From Carex sylvatica (Eukaryota > Streptophyta > Magnoliopsida > Poales > Cyperaceae): DNA of 64,000 nucleotides. The position numbers and the translations under genes were made by a program. The notes below the pieces were generated by a model. It was not told the origin of the DNA and did not search any database. It saw only the letters and a list, made by a program, of their open reading frames with translations. The DNA lies in assembly GCA_964058845.1 (NCBI GenBank), contig CAXKVR010000048.1, positions 124,001-188,000 of the forward strand. Direction: 5' to 3'. Of this stretch, positions 12,624 through 23,349 are shown piece by piece (position 1 is the first letter of the stretch; each line of letters starts with the position of its first letter).

Positions 12624-14965
12624 ATATTTTTGTGGCTGTTGTTGTGTGATAATTCATGTAACGAACTCCTGTATTGTGTGGCCTCCGGCCCACTGGGTAA
12701 TTGGGTAATTGGTTGCTAAAAGCCCAAAGCCCAAAGATGCTGCTGTAAAATATTTTCGTCATTTCCAAAATTAGAAAACAAAGTTTAAAATTATTGAGTT
12801 GATCTCTCATGTTGTTGTCATTGTGTTCTGTGTGTGTATTGATATTTTTAATAAAATAATGTTATATGAAATTTATTTATTATACATTTAGAGCATCGTG
12901 TGTTTCATTTGATGTTTTCAAATCATCTTAGGTCATCAAACTAGTAGATGAACTCTAGCTTCTATCCTTGACATGTTCGTAAATTTATACGGACTAAATT
13001 AAGCGGACGACAAAAATTGTGTGTAAAATACATTTATGGTGGTTTTTTTTTTGTCTCTGGAAGTTTTTACACAATTTAGGTCACATTTATTGTTGTAAAA
13101 TCACCAAAACTAGCTATAACCTGTATTTCTTTTACATGTTCTATATTTATCTATGCTAAAACAAATGAAAATAACAAGACGAGAGTTAAAATACTTTCAT
13201 TTTTTTTGGACCTCTATTATTAAAATTTTCAATTTTGTAATAACAAAAAATCTAAAATTTATATGTCATAATAAAATCATTAGAAGTGGTCTATGTTATT
13301 TTCTCTACAAACCATAAAAAATTATCACTTTTTTATTTTGATATGCAAATCAATAAGTTAAAAAATTAACATGTATCCACATTGGTTTATTTTTGCAAGC
13401 TTTTGATTTTGACCAAACAACTTTGTTTTTCTTATACAACTTGGTAGCACTGCCAAGTCTTAAAAAAAGAGACTTTGATCAAACAAAATCTAAATATCAT
13501 GATCTTTTACATATGCACAAAAAAATGATATATATCATATTTAACGTTTTTATTTTAATATTTAAGTTTGAAATTTTAAGTTATTATAATTCTAAAAATG
13601 AATGCACAATGGAGGCACAAAAAATAATAAAGACATTTAAATCTTAGTCAAATAACGATGTAAAGCATAAAATTAATATATTTGGATCCTCATAATTGTT
13701 TTCGCACCTCTATCCCCGCATTATTTGCCCACCATAACTATCATAATTATTTGAGGGAGTACAAAAAATTCAGCACTGATTTTTTTTTTCTGAAATATTA
13801 ATACCTATGTACGAAAATATTTATACCTATGAACTAAAGTATTTATAGCCTATAAGATGAACATTTTTTACATAAATAATTATCTATAAATAATTATCTC
13901 TAACTATATGGGGGAACCATCAAACCAAAGGGGGGGATCATACATATTTTTATAGGTGTGTTTTTTTTTTCTTTCAATCTCGTCCACATTTCTAACGATA
14001 TATGAGGAATTTTGCGAATATAAAACCACCAACGTCTTTTACACAATTTTATTTTTCAAATGAGATACATGATGACGTACTTTCGAGCTCGTCATCGCAC
14101 AAGTATTTATACCTCATAGTGCAAGTATTTATACTTATACTTGTAAGTATTTTTTACATATGACACTGACTGATATCTGAAAGTATTAATATCAAGTATT
14201 ACAAGTGTTTATACTTATGCACTGAAGTATTTATATAATCAACTATTTTTGTTAGAGAAAGATTAATGCAAGGACGATTGAGAAATGTTGATACGGGGTC
14301 CCCACTACTTCATTAGAGGAAAGTTGATGTGAGGACCATTGAAGGATTGAAAAAGGAGGTGATCATATCAAGTTACACATGCAAGTATTAATATCTTAAT
14401 TTGTAAGTATTAATTTATTATCTTTCAAGTATTTATACGGATGAATGTTAACTCATGACGAGTGTGGGGACTGAAAGGGCATCCTATAATTAGTGGGGAC
14501 TATTTTACTAGTTTTCTTTAATGTTGTTGCGAGAACAGAGAGAGGACATGAGTGTGGGAATGAATATAATTATCCAATGCATTTGTAATGTGTTGTACTC
14601 TCTTAACGTTTTTAATCACAAAAGATTGTTTGAAGTCTCAGAAACATAGTTGAAGTTTCAGAACTTCAGAACTTATATATTTTCATTTAATTTTGAATTC
14701 AAAACGGCTATTTTAAGGAAATTTAATCAGAGAAAACGATAGTTACGATTTTCATATAAAATTAAAGACATCGATAATAATTTCCAAACAAATACCAATA
14801 GGTTGATATTGACACACACAACAGTTTTATAATAATTAAATCGACCTAATATATATACTGACTATTCAAAGGTAGCTACACCATAAAAAAACACAAGAGA
14901 AATCTATTACTGTGTTACATCAAATCCACATCAGCTATAATTTAATTATGTATGAATTTAAATAT
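12624..14965. other. AT-rich intergenic DNA with a repeated AAGTATTTATAC motif
   Basis: No gene was found. Between about 13795 and 14440 the motif AAGTATTTATAC, or close variants such as AAGTATTAATATC, recurs roughly a dozen times at irregular spacing. Around 13540-13650 lies one arm of the same old foldback family that hosts the large Mutator-like element further right. The rest is low-complexity AT-rich sequence. Confidence 0.6.
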
Positions 14966-14974
14966 TATATTACG

Positions 14975-15362
14975 GAGTCTGGTTAGTATAATATCAGTGT
15001 CATTTCAATTTCTATAAGTCTATAACACCAACTTCAAAATCTATTGAATCGACTTTAAATGATAAATCCAAACTGTTCAATCCGATCTACTTCATTAGTT
15101 GTGTATTTACATACAAAATTTATAATTTTTTGAATTTATTTAGTATCAAATCAAGTGGTTAAATGTGTATAGTTTAATACATTCATTTTTCAATAATTTT
15201 ACCGCTTGATTTGATACTAAAATAACTCGAAAATATAAAATTTTTGTATGTAAATGCATCAGTCATAAAATAAATCAGTTTGAACAATTTGAATTAGTCG
15301 TTTGAAGTCAATCAATTTTGAAGTTAGTGTCATATGACATTGATGTTATACTAGTCGGACTC
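14975..15362. mobile_element. Mutator-like MITE, 388 bp
   Basis: Long terminal inverted repeats: the left end begins GAGTCTGGTTAGTATAATAT, and the right end read in reverse begins GAGTCCGACTAGTATAACAT. The pairing continues inward for about 100 bases. The element is flanked by TATATTACG (14966-14974) and TATATCACG (15363-15371), a 9-bp target duplication with one mismatch. It has no coding capacity. A 9-bp duplication is typical of Mutator-type transposition. Confidence 0.85.
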
Positions 15363-15387
15363 TATATCACGGTCTGTTGGCCCAATA

Positions 15388-15547
15388 AATTTGGATCCTC
15401 TTAAGTTATCCAAATTTTGAGTTGGCCCACCCGATTTATTTTGACACGTATATTAAAGAAGTCTCGTGCATTCCAAATTGATCCGGATTCTAATTAGATG
15501 GTCAATACAAATTCAAATTTTGGGGTACTTCAGAGGATTCGGACCCT
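15388..15547. repeat. Probable foldback element of the GAATTC/GGATAC family
   Basis: The left arm contains GGATCCTCTTAAGTTATCC followed by AAATTTTGAG. The right arm contains CAAATTTTGGGGTAC and TTCAGAGGATTCGG, which pair with it. The exact ends and a target duplication could not be fixed. Confidence 0.5.
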
Positions 15548-15597
15548 CGATTCCGGTACATTAAAAATACCAGCTTCATACCGGCTGAGAAAAAAAG

Positions 15598-15623
15598 ATC
15601 AGCTTTACTCTCTCTCTCTCTCT

Positions 15624-15657
<34 letters not shown>

Positions 15658-15661
15658 GCTT
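15598..15661 (+). mobile_element. Minimal poly(A) retroposition scar
   Basis: A direct repeat ATCAGCTT (15598-15605 and 15654-15661) flanks a short CT-dinucleotide run followed by about 30 A. A flanking duplication around a poly(A) tail with almost no body is what target-primed reverse transcription leaves when copying stops very early. The 8-bp repeat is short, so chance or slippage of the A run cannot be excluded here. The second locus at 53295 is stronger. Confidence 0.5.
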
Positions 15662-16431
15662 GAACATATCTGTATGTATCATATTGGCTGACATCTGAGG
15701 TTGAAGTGCTGAAAGAGATACTTATGCAATAGTCAAAATGCTATATCTATATATAGACATGTCCTCTTTCTAAAATCTAGATATTTTACTGCACATAAAC
15801 TCTCAAATATATTATCTAGTGGAGTAGATCAGTAGAACTTGTGTACTTATCTCAAATATATTACTGCAGGATTTCCACAACAGGGCTGTCCCTGAGACAT
15901 TACTCAAGATAATTCCCAAAAATATTACGTAATATTATTCGCTCTTATAAATTTTATACAGTAATATTTACATGATAAGTTAACAGCAGTTGTTAACGTT
16001 GATTCATACCGGCCATAAAAAATTTAAAAAAAATAGAAAACGCACCAATCTACGACAGTTCATGCTGCTTTTGGAAATTTTGTAGAATCTGGTGCCATGT
16101 TTATTCATTTTTATTTTTTTAATGCTATTAATAAAAAAATCGGATAGGACGCTTTGATGTGCAGATAAAAAAAAAGGCTGAACTTTTTTCCGAGACCATG
16201 TCAATTATATATATATATGTTTTCTAAATGCTACAGATAAAAAAAAGGTCGGCATGAATTTTTCTTTGGTCTAAAACTTGTCGGCAGGAACTTGACTAAG
16301 AACACGAGAAAAATACGTGGCAATGGTAAAAACCGAAGAAGAGATGTGGCCGAGATTGATGGAATTTATAATGGGCTGGAATGGAAACCACCCAAAGCCC
16401 AATCCTATCACGGAAACACGGCATGAAATCG

Positions 16432-16610
16432 GAATCCGTTTTCTCTGCATTAACGTACCGTTTGAGTTAAATACTCACACCGTCCGATCAAATTTTGAGC
16501 CAATCCGGTCCACGCCTGTAGGGCACGAGATCTTTCAATATTCGTGTGGATTTAAATTGACGGTTTTGATCTTAGCACAAAATTTGAGATAACTCAGAGG
16601 ATTTGAATTC
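16432..16610. mobile_element. Foldback MITE of the GAATTC/GGATAC family with 9-bp target duplication
   Basis: The left end is GAATCCGTTTTCTCTGCATT and the right end is ACTCAGAGGATTTGAATTC. Flanks are ATGAAATCG (16423-16431) and ATGAAATCA (16611-16619), a 9-bp duplication with one mismatch. It is 179 bp long and has no coding capacity. It lies upstream of the fibrillin gene, next to another copy. Confidence 0.8.
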
Positions 16611-16638
16611 ATGAAATCAGCCCAACCCTCGAAGAGTC

Positions 16639-16799
16639 CAGAATGAAAAGTATCCTCCCAGGGATCATATCTTCTAAGGTACCTCAATTTATTAGTTTAA
16701 ATCTGATCCGTTCATTATTGCGGATTTCTACCAGATTGACCGGATTCTGATCGGACGGACTGTATTGAAGCATTACCTCGTAGAGGATCCGGACTCGAA
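16639..16799. repeat. Foldback element of the GAATTC/GGATAC family next to the fibrillin start
   Basis: The left part contains GAGTCCAGAATG and GTATCCTCCC. The right end is GTAGAGGATCCGGACTC. The middle carries the paired ATCCGTTC and GATCGGACGG segments seen in other copies. No target duplication was found. It ends about 75 bases before the fibrillin ATG, so it may lie in the 5' UTR or core promoter. Confidence 0.65.
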
Positions 16800-16874
16800 C
16801 TACGGGGCCAAGCCTTTTATACATCAGTCATTTCCTCAAATAACACACAAAAGTTAAACTCGCCTTGAGCAGCA

Positions 16875-19800
16875 ATGGCCATGGCAATGGCATCTCTCTT
16901 CCCAAATCCATCTCTCTTCTGTTCCTCCTCTTCTTGTTCTTCTTCGTCGTCGTCGTCGTCTTCCAGTATTCCGTTATTATTTAATTTTCCCAGAAGTTAC
17001 CATGGTCGCACTCTGATAAGACAAGGCCGAATTGAGCGGAGGCAAAAGTGTCGTTCTACAGCAGAGGATGTGGCTTCAGAAATGGCTTCAGATGTGGCAG
17101 ATGCAGCTGCAGTTGTCAGCGAGTCGTTTCCAGGTCGCGTCGCTTCTTTAAAGCTCAATTTGCTGGTTGGTTTAGCTTTATCTTTCTTTACTTTTTTTTT
17201 GGCTATTTCTTTTTCTGTAGGTTACATATTCCCTTCCAATTAATTAGAGTATCGAACTTCCAAGAGGGGCAAAGATTTTAACAGAGCAGTTTTGACTTAA
17301 TGCAGCGCACGGCCTGTAAAATCATAGCAGCGCTGCGTATTGTTTGTGCGCTGCATGTAGCCAAAACTACTCTGTTAAAATCTTTACCCTTCCAAGAGTT
17401 CCTTCACTGTCCTAATCTTGGAATATGTCTTGAAATGTCACTCTATGTGAAATAGAGGAAAAAAATTACTATTATAGTAGTGCTCGAGTGGATATGGAAT
17501 ATCAAGGCACAGAGGAGATATATTCGTTGCATATAGAATCATGCAAATTTGATAAAGTATCTAAAACTTCCAAATGATGCTTGTACATGGCAAAAAATAA
17601 AAAAAGTAATATGGCATATTAGTGAGTTGTGCCGGATTAAAACGGATGACTCGGATCTCATTCTACACGGTCAAGTATTGCACTGAATCTGAATTTTGTT
17701 AATTGTAGGAAAAAGGTATTCATGAGAAGAGCTATTAAAAAGTAAGAGTGCCTGAATTCGCATATTGTTCATTACAAACTTATTTGCAAAAACACAAGTT
17801 GTGGATTAATCTAAGAATGCTTATGTAAAATAAATTATAAAGAGCAGGGTAAAAAATGAACACATAGAAGCTTAATTTGTGCATTTCAAATTTGATCAAA
17901 CCTAAGAATACTGTAATTAGCTAGCACCACTCAAAGATCCTTCAGCATAACAATGGTTCATAAAGAATTAAAAGTGGTTGCAATATTATAACTTAGTTAG
18001 TGGTTTATTTGCAATAGTAATCAGTAATCACCAATCGCATTTGCACACTTTCTTCTGCTTACAAATTGTATAGTTGTTGATTGGTGAAAAGTTAAGAACC
18101 ATTAGCTCATACTTGAGGTTTCACATGCTCTTCGCTGCAAGCATTACAAGAAACATCCATTTTGATAAATTTTTCCTTTCTTTTGGTTCTAACAAGTTTT
18201 CTCCATGATCTTTTGTCAACAATATTGATTTCTGTATGATCATGTGGAATTGCAGAGTGCCATTTCGGGGTTGAATAGAGGCCTGGCAGCAAGTGAAGAA
18301 GATCTCAAGAAAGCCGAATCAGCGGCAAAGGAGCTGGAGGCAGAGGGAGGCGTAGTGGATCTAACAAAAGACCTAGATAAATTACAGGGGAGATGGAAGC
18401 TGATCTATAGCAGTGCCTTTTCATCTAGAACCCTAGGCGGCAGCCGTCCGGGTCCGCCTATTGGGCGTCTTCTCCCGATTACTCTTGGCTTGGTAATAAT
18501 CATTTATACTTCCTTTTTATTTACAAAGTTATAAGAAGAAATGCATTCACTGACAATTCATGATTGTCATATTTAACAAGAGAAGGTATTTTGTATGCAA
18601 TTTTGTCTTTTTTATATTATCAACGAGGCAATAATTGAAAAAAAAAAAAACTCAAAACATGATCTAGTATGAGAAAGTTCTAGTACATCATTGTAGCACG
18701 CCCTTTTGATCATGACGTGTCATGGTTCTTAAAAAAAAAAAAAAAAAGTTGAGGTATGAAAATTTAAGGCATTTAAACCGTCATTATAATATGTATAATT
18801 GTGTGTGATGATCATCTTATGGTTTAAAAATGATGCTAACCAGGTCTTCCAACGAATTGATGTTCTCAGTAAAGACTTTGACAACATAGTGGAGCTTCAA
18901 TTTGCGACTCCTTGGCCAATTCCACCAATAGTGGCAACAGCAACTTTGGCCCACAAGTTTGAAGTTATTGGTGAGTATTTGTCATCTCTTGCTCTTGTTA
19001 ATTAAAAAAGCCTTTAACATTTCCTTATGCAAACCTATATAGCATGCATAGATAGGGTTTATTGAAGTAAGAAGTCACTGAGTATTGCATTTTGGATTTC
19101 TGCATGAGGTGGTAAGGGGGGTGTGGTTCTGTTATTCACTGGTTCCTATACGTGTTTGCTTATATACTGAGTTCACTTTTCCTTGTAGTTTTGGTTCCTT
19201 TATATACCCCTTTGTTTTAGTATGTTTAGTGTTTATGCGATTTTATAAATAAATTGCAGTAAGTATGGAACATTTGTTTCAGCAAAACAATGATGTTATG
19301 CCATTCAGGTTGGGTCTGGTCTTGTACCTATTTATAACCTTTTTAGTACATTTTAGTGAGTTAACTGGCCTGACCAAATTCATCAAATCCTTCTTTACTT
19401 GACATTTTAGTTTTTAACTGCTTTAATTACCTTTTCAGTCAAACTAAATTATCCACTGGCATTTAATTTCAGTTGGGTGCCAGTTTTATCCCAAATTTAC
19501 TGTGCTTTCTTTTGTTGTGTTTTTCCATTCTCTTGTTGTTTGAATGCAATTGAGGCTATCTGATAAGTCAGTTCAGACCTCCACGTCTCCACAATGAGAT
19601 ATGCCAAATGACTTTTAGACAACGATGAATGCAAAATGTGTCATACTAGAAATTTACCTAAATTTACCAAAATGTGTCATACAAGGAAGTTTGTATTGGA
19701 AATGAAAACTGACACTCATCAGAATAAAATTTTGACATGATGAACCTCTATTTTGTAACAGGGACTTCAAACATAAAGATAAACTTTGAGAAAACAACAG

Positions 19801-19976
19801 TTAAGCCCACTGGAAGCTTTTCTCAGTTGCCGCCTCTTGATATCCCTCGCCTCCCTGATGCTTTGCGGTCTTCTTCAAACACTGGAAGTGGTGAATTTGA
19901 AGTAACATATTTTGATTCTGATTTTCGCATAACTCGAGGTGACAGAGGGGAGCTCAGAGTCTTTGTCATTTCTTGA
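16875..19976 (+). CDS. FBN6: Plastid fibrillin / plastid-lipid-associated protein, FBN6 (PAP8) type
   Basis: Four exons (16875-17165, 18256-18492, 18844-18970, 19762-19976) join in frame to 289 aa. The first 60 residues form a transit-peptide-like region with an unusual run of Ser at about 17-31 and many Arg. The PAP/fibrillin domain follows: GLNRGLAASEEDLKKAESAAKE is seen in part as GLNRGLAASEEDLKK near residue 102, then LDKLQGRWKLIYSSAFSSRT, the APWP-like phrase TPWPIPP, and the end RITRGDRGELRVFVIS. Fibrillins are lipocalin-like proteins of thylakoids and plastoglobules. FBN6 has been linked to chloroplast redox balance and stress. The subgroup call rests on remembered sequence similarity. 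Intron 1 contains a 123-bp MITE, and two foldback elements lie in the 5' region. Confidence 0.88.
17267..17389. mobile_element. 123-bp Mutator-like MITE in fibrillin intron 1
   Basis: The element begins GGGCAAAGATTTTAACAGAG and ends CTCTGTTAAAATCTTTACCC. The two arms pair over about 45 bases, leaving a loop near 17311-17345. Perfect 9-bp direct repeats TTCCAAGAG flank it at 17258-17266 and 17390-17398. A decayed relative lies near 28690-28835. Confidence 0.9.
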
Positions 19977-20706
19977 GTTGCCTTCCTGGTTCTTTTACAA
20001 AATTTCTTTGTAAATTTCAGCTGTTACTTTTTCAAAACTGAGCTGATTATAATAGTTCCATAACCAAAATAGGCATTTTCTTTTGTGGTTTGTAAACAAT
20101 AAATGCAGACGAATGTACATAATTACATTTGTCTGTCATATCAAGCACAAATAATTAATTTGTTACGGATGTTCTTCTTGACTTTATATATGAATTTACT
20201 GATGTTATCATCTAGGAACATTTGGAGATTAAGCCAGAGATCTTTTTATGATTACAAAATATGGACAAATTGTGTTTTATTTTATTTTTAGGCGAGGAGT
20301 TAAACCGAAACCTGTTTTCCGGGCATTGGAAATTGGAATGATTGACATTACTGTAGATACAACAGGCTATACTGGGGATAAATTGTGTTTTATTTTGGTA
20401 TCTTACACTGATCGGAATAAAAACTAATGAGAATAGAGTTCAGTTTAATAGAAAAAGAGAATAAAAGATTTGATTCGAAACTGAATTTTGTTGATCGGAA
20501 GCTTGCATATAAACTGAGAATTCAGTGTTTACAAGTTTAAACAAATTTCAAGTTTTGATTTAATTTACATAAAATGTCATTAAAATCTAGCAACTAGGGG
20601 TTACGAATTAGTATGAAAATTTTATATCCCAGTTACGAATTAGTATGAAAAATTTATAATAGAGTGAACTGTTGATAGTAAAATAGAACAAATGCGAAGT
20701 GGAGAA
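19977..20706. other. Intergenic stretch after the fibrillin gene
   Basis: It includes the fibrillin 3' UTR. No further gene was recognised. A phrase near 20395 (CTGATCGGAATAAAAACTAATG) recurs in similar form near 21112, which suggests pieces of one old repeat. Confidence 0.45.
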
Positions 20707-20715
20707 GATGAAGGA

Positions 20716-20893
20716 GAGTGCGTATCTTCTGAGATATCTCAACTTTTGCGTGACCGACGTGTCTGGTGCCTATTCGGGGGTAGCGCAGGGCCCGCTATTA
20801 TTGAGCTTCGAGATTCGTGCAGACTGTATTTGAACGGTTTAGATTTTCTAAAAAGTCACGCAAAATTTGAGATATCTCAGAGGATATGAATTC
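20716..20893. mobile_element. Foldback MITE of the GAATTC/GGATAC family with perfect 9-bp target duplication
   Basis: This is a 178-bp element. The left end is GAGTGCGTATCTTCTGAGAT and the right end is ATCTCAGAGGATATGAATTC. Inside, TCAACTTTTGCGTGAC pairs with GTCACGCAAAATTTGA. The core carries GTGCCTATTCGGGGG and GAGATTCGTGC. The flanks are GATGAAGGA at 20707-20715 and 20894-20902. Its arms are almost the same as those of the copy at 51753. Confidence 0.92.
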
Positions 20894-20902
20894 GATGAAG
20901 GA

Positions 20903-22110
20903 CACCTAATCAAAGGATTTTCTTTCTCCGCTAAGTGCATCTGAGAACCACACCTTAGTTACGTACAGAGGAAATGCGAAGGAGAAGGAAACATAGACTA
21001 TTGAGTCTTAACACAGCGTTGAAATCGATACCTCTATTTTCCACACAATTTCACCGAGCGATTTTTTCTTCTTCAAATCCCGTCGAATCAATTCTTCTAA
21101 CCTTTAAGGGTCTGATCGGAATAAAAATACAACGAGAGTTCAGTTCATTTCAATAGAATAGAGTTGAGAAGAGATGATTTAGAATTGAATTTTGATGATT
21201 AGAATGATTAAATTTAAAAGAATAATTGATTTAAAGATATATTGAAAAAGGTTCTAATTTTCATCTTATTTACTAAGTATGTCACTGTAAATTCTCGCCA
21301 TTTTTAATTTCTCTATTATTGATTGGAATGTAACTTAATGCTTGCAAGAGTTATTTATATACAAAATTAAAAATTATTGATTTTTTTTTATTTTAGTGCA
21401 CTTCCGTAGATCATTCGGTCCACAGTTTTTTGTATTGCATACCAGCACCAACGTACCAAATGTCAGTACCAACTTTTGTTTGAATAATTTTGACTCTTGA
21501 AATAATATGAATAAAATAGAAAATTAAAGTGTAATTTTTTAAATTCTCAAAATTAATTACAAATTTGGTCAAAATTACCTCTTTATTTCATCGTGACTAT
21601 GCAAAGAGAAGATGTTTAAAATAGAAATTTAATAAAATATTTAATAAAATGTTAAATCGAGAATGCTTTGTCTTTGGTTGTGTGGTGATAATCTTTCGGC
21701 AAAAAAATCGAGCGATCAAGCAGAAACACCTCGCTTTTCATTATCAGAGAAAATAAGAGCACATATGACTTTTCACTCTGACAAATTAGATTATCGCCAA
21801 ATCTCATCATCTAGTCTGTGATTTCTCAACGGAATTTGAGGCTCTTAAAATCCCATCGAATCATCTCATTTCTCGTTCCTCTCAGTATTCCAATCATCAA
21901 AATCGACGAGAAAGAGAATTTTCATCCTCATTTGTTGGAGGTAGAGACCATTCCGATCAGAGGGTTAATGCAGTATTGCACTATTAAGAGATTGGCAGTT
22001 GGCTGTTACTAAAAATTATTTAACTGGTCCTTTTATGGGTTGTATACTTATGCAAGGCTATGAACCTTCAGCTGGAAAGATTTGTGAAAAGTATTTGTTT
22101 CTAGATAAGG
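20903..22110. other. Intergenic DNA, no gene recognised
   Basis: AT-rich sequence with short open frames but no coding signal that I trust. Parts near 20970-21190 and 21660-21920 resemble each other loosely and also the stretch near 50950-51500, which suggests remains of a dispersed repeat. Confidence 0.45.
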
Positions 22111-22559
22111 GTTCAAATGCCGATTTTTTATTTATATTCAAAAAATAAATAAAAATAAATAAAATTTAAAAAAATTAAAACGCTGTCGAATTTCGAAAAC
22201 TATTCAAACTGAAAAAAAAATTCCGATTTCTTAATTAGAATCCGGAAATATTTTTTTCGGTTTTAGGCTTTGGTCCGGATAAATTTTTTCCGGTTTTTAA
22301 TCAATAATCTGGAAAAAAAATTCTGGTTTTATTCTGAAATTTTTTTCCCATTATTTTGAATAGAAACTGGAAAAAAAAAATTCCGATCTTGAACTAGAAT
22401 TTTTTTTCCGGACTCGCACTAATTTCATTTATAAAAATCGCGGATCTCAGTTTCGCTTTTACTCAGTGATGAAATAGTGCAAAAATTAATTTTCAGTAAT
22501 TTTTGTCATTTTATTTAATTTTAAATTATTTAAATTTTAAATTATTTATATGTTGATAT

Positions 22560-23150
22560 TTGTTAAATTGTACCGATCAAAACTAAAAATAGATTAATTA
22601 CATATATTATTTAGACTAAAAAGAGTTTATAAATCTAGAATGATTTATAAATTTTCAAAATAGTTTATAATAATTTAGGAAATGGTTTAGATATCGTCTT
22701 ATTAATTTAGAAAATTTCAAAATAGTTTAGAATATTGTCTTATTAATTAAAAAAAATTCCAAAATGGTGTAGAATAATTTAAAATTTTCTAAAATCGTCT
22801 AGAATAATTTAGAATTATTTTAGGAACCTCTTTCCTTTTCAGATCCCTTATGGAGCTCTGACTGTCTGATCGATCGGTTATTCGATTCATATTTTTTTTA
22901 AAATTTAATTTATATTATAATTAATTAGTTCATTCCAAAATGTTTTTTTTTAGAATATTGTCCAAATAATTTAGAATTTTTTAGAACATTTCAAAATAGC
23001 TTAGAATAATTTATAAAATTCCCAAATAGTTTAGAATATTTCCCTATTAATTAAAAAAAATTAAAATAGTGTAGAATAATTTAGGAATATCCAAAATGGT
23101 TTAGAATAATTTAAAAAATTATAAAATGATATAGAATAATTTTCAGAGGG
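22560..23150 (-). repeat. Left subterminal repeat array of the Mutator-like element
   Basis: A degenerate unit of about 30-40 bases is repeated many times, with recurrent phrases such as AAAATAGTTTAGAATAATTT. The right array at 26280-27290 carries the reverse complement (TTCTAAATTATTCTAGACC and ATTTTGATA). Repeated subterminal motifs in opposite orientation are typical transposase-binding regions in plant DNA transposons. Confidence 0.8.
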
Positions 23151-23349
23151 CCGGATAATTTTTAATTACTTATATTGTTATTTTTTAAACTGCCAGACCA
23201 ATCAAAACTAAAAATGACAACCATTTATGTGAACAAAATTATTGGAGGGAAAATCGAATACAATGATGACGAGGTCTTTTACAATACCCGAACTAAATAC
23301 TCATTACCGCTAACTGTGAATATATAAATCCTACTGTCCACTCTATGAA

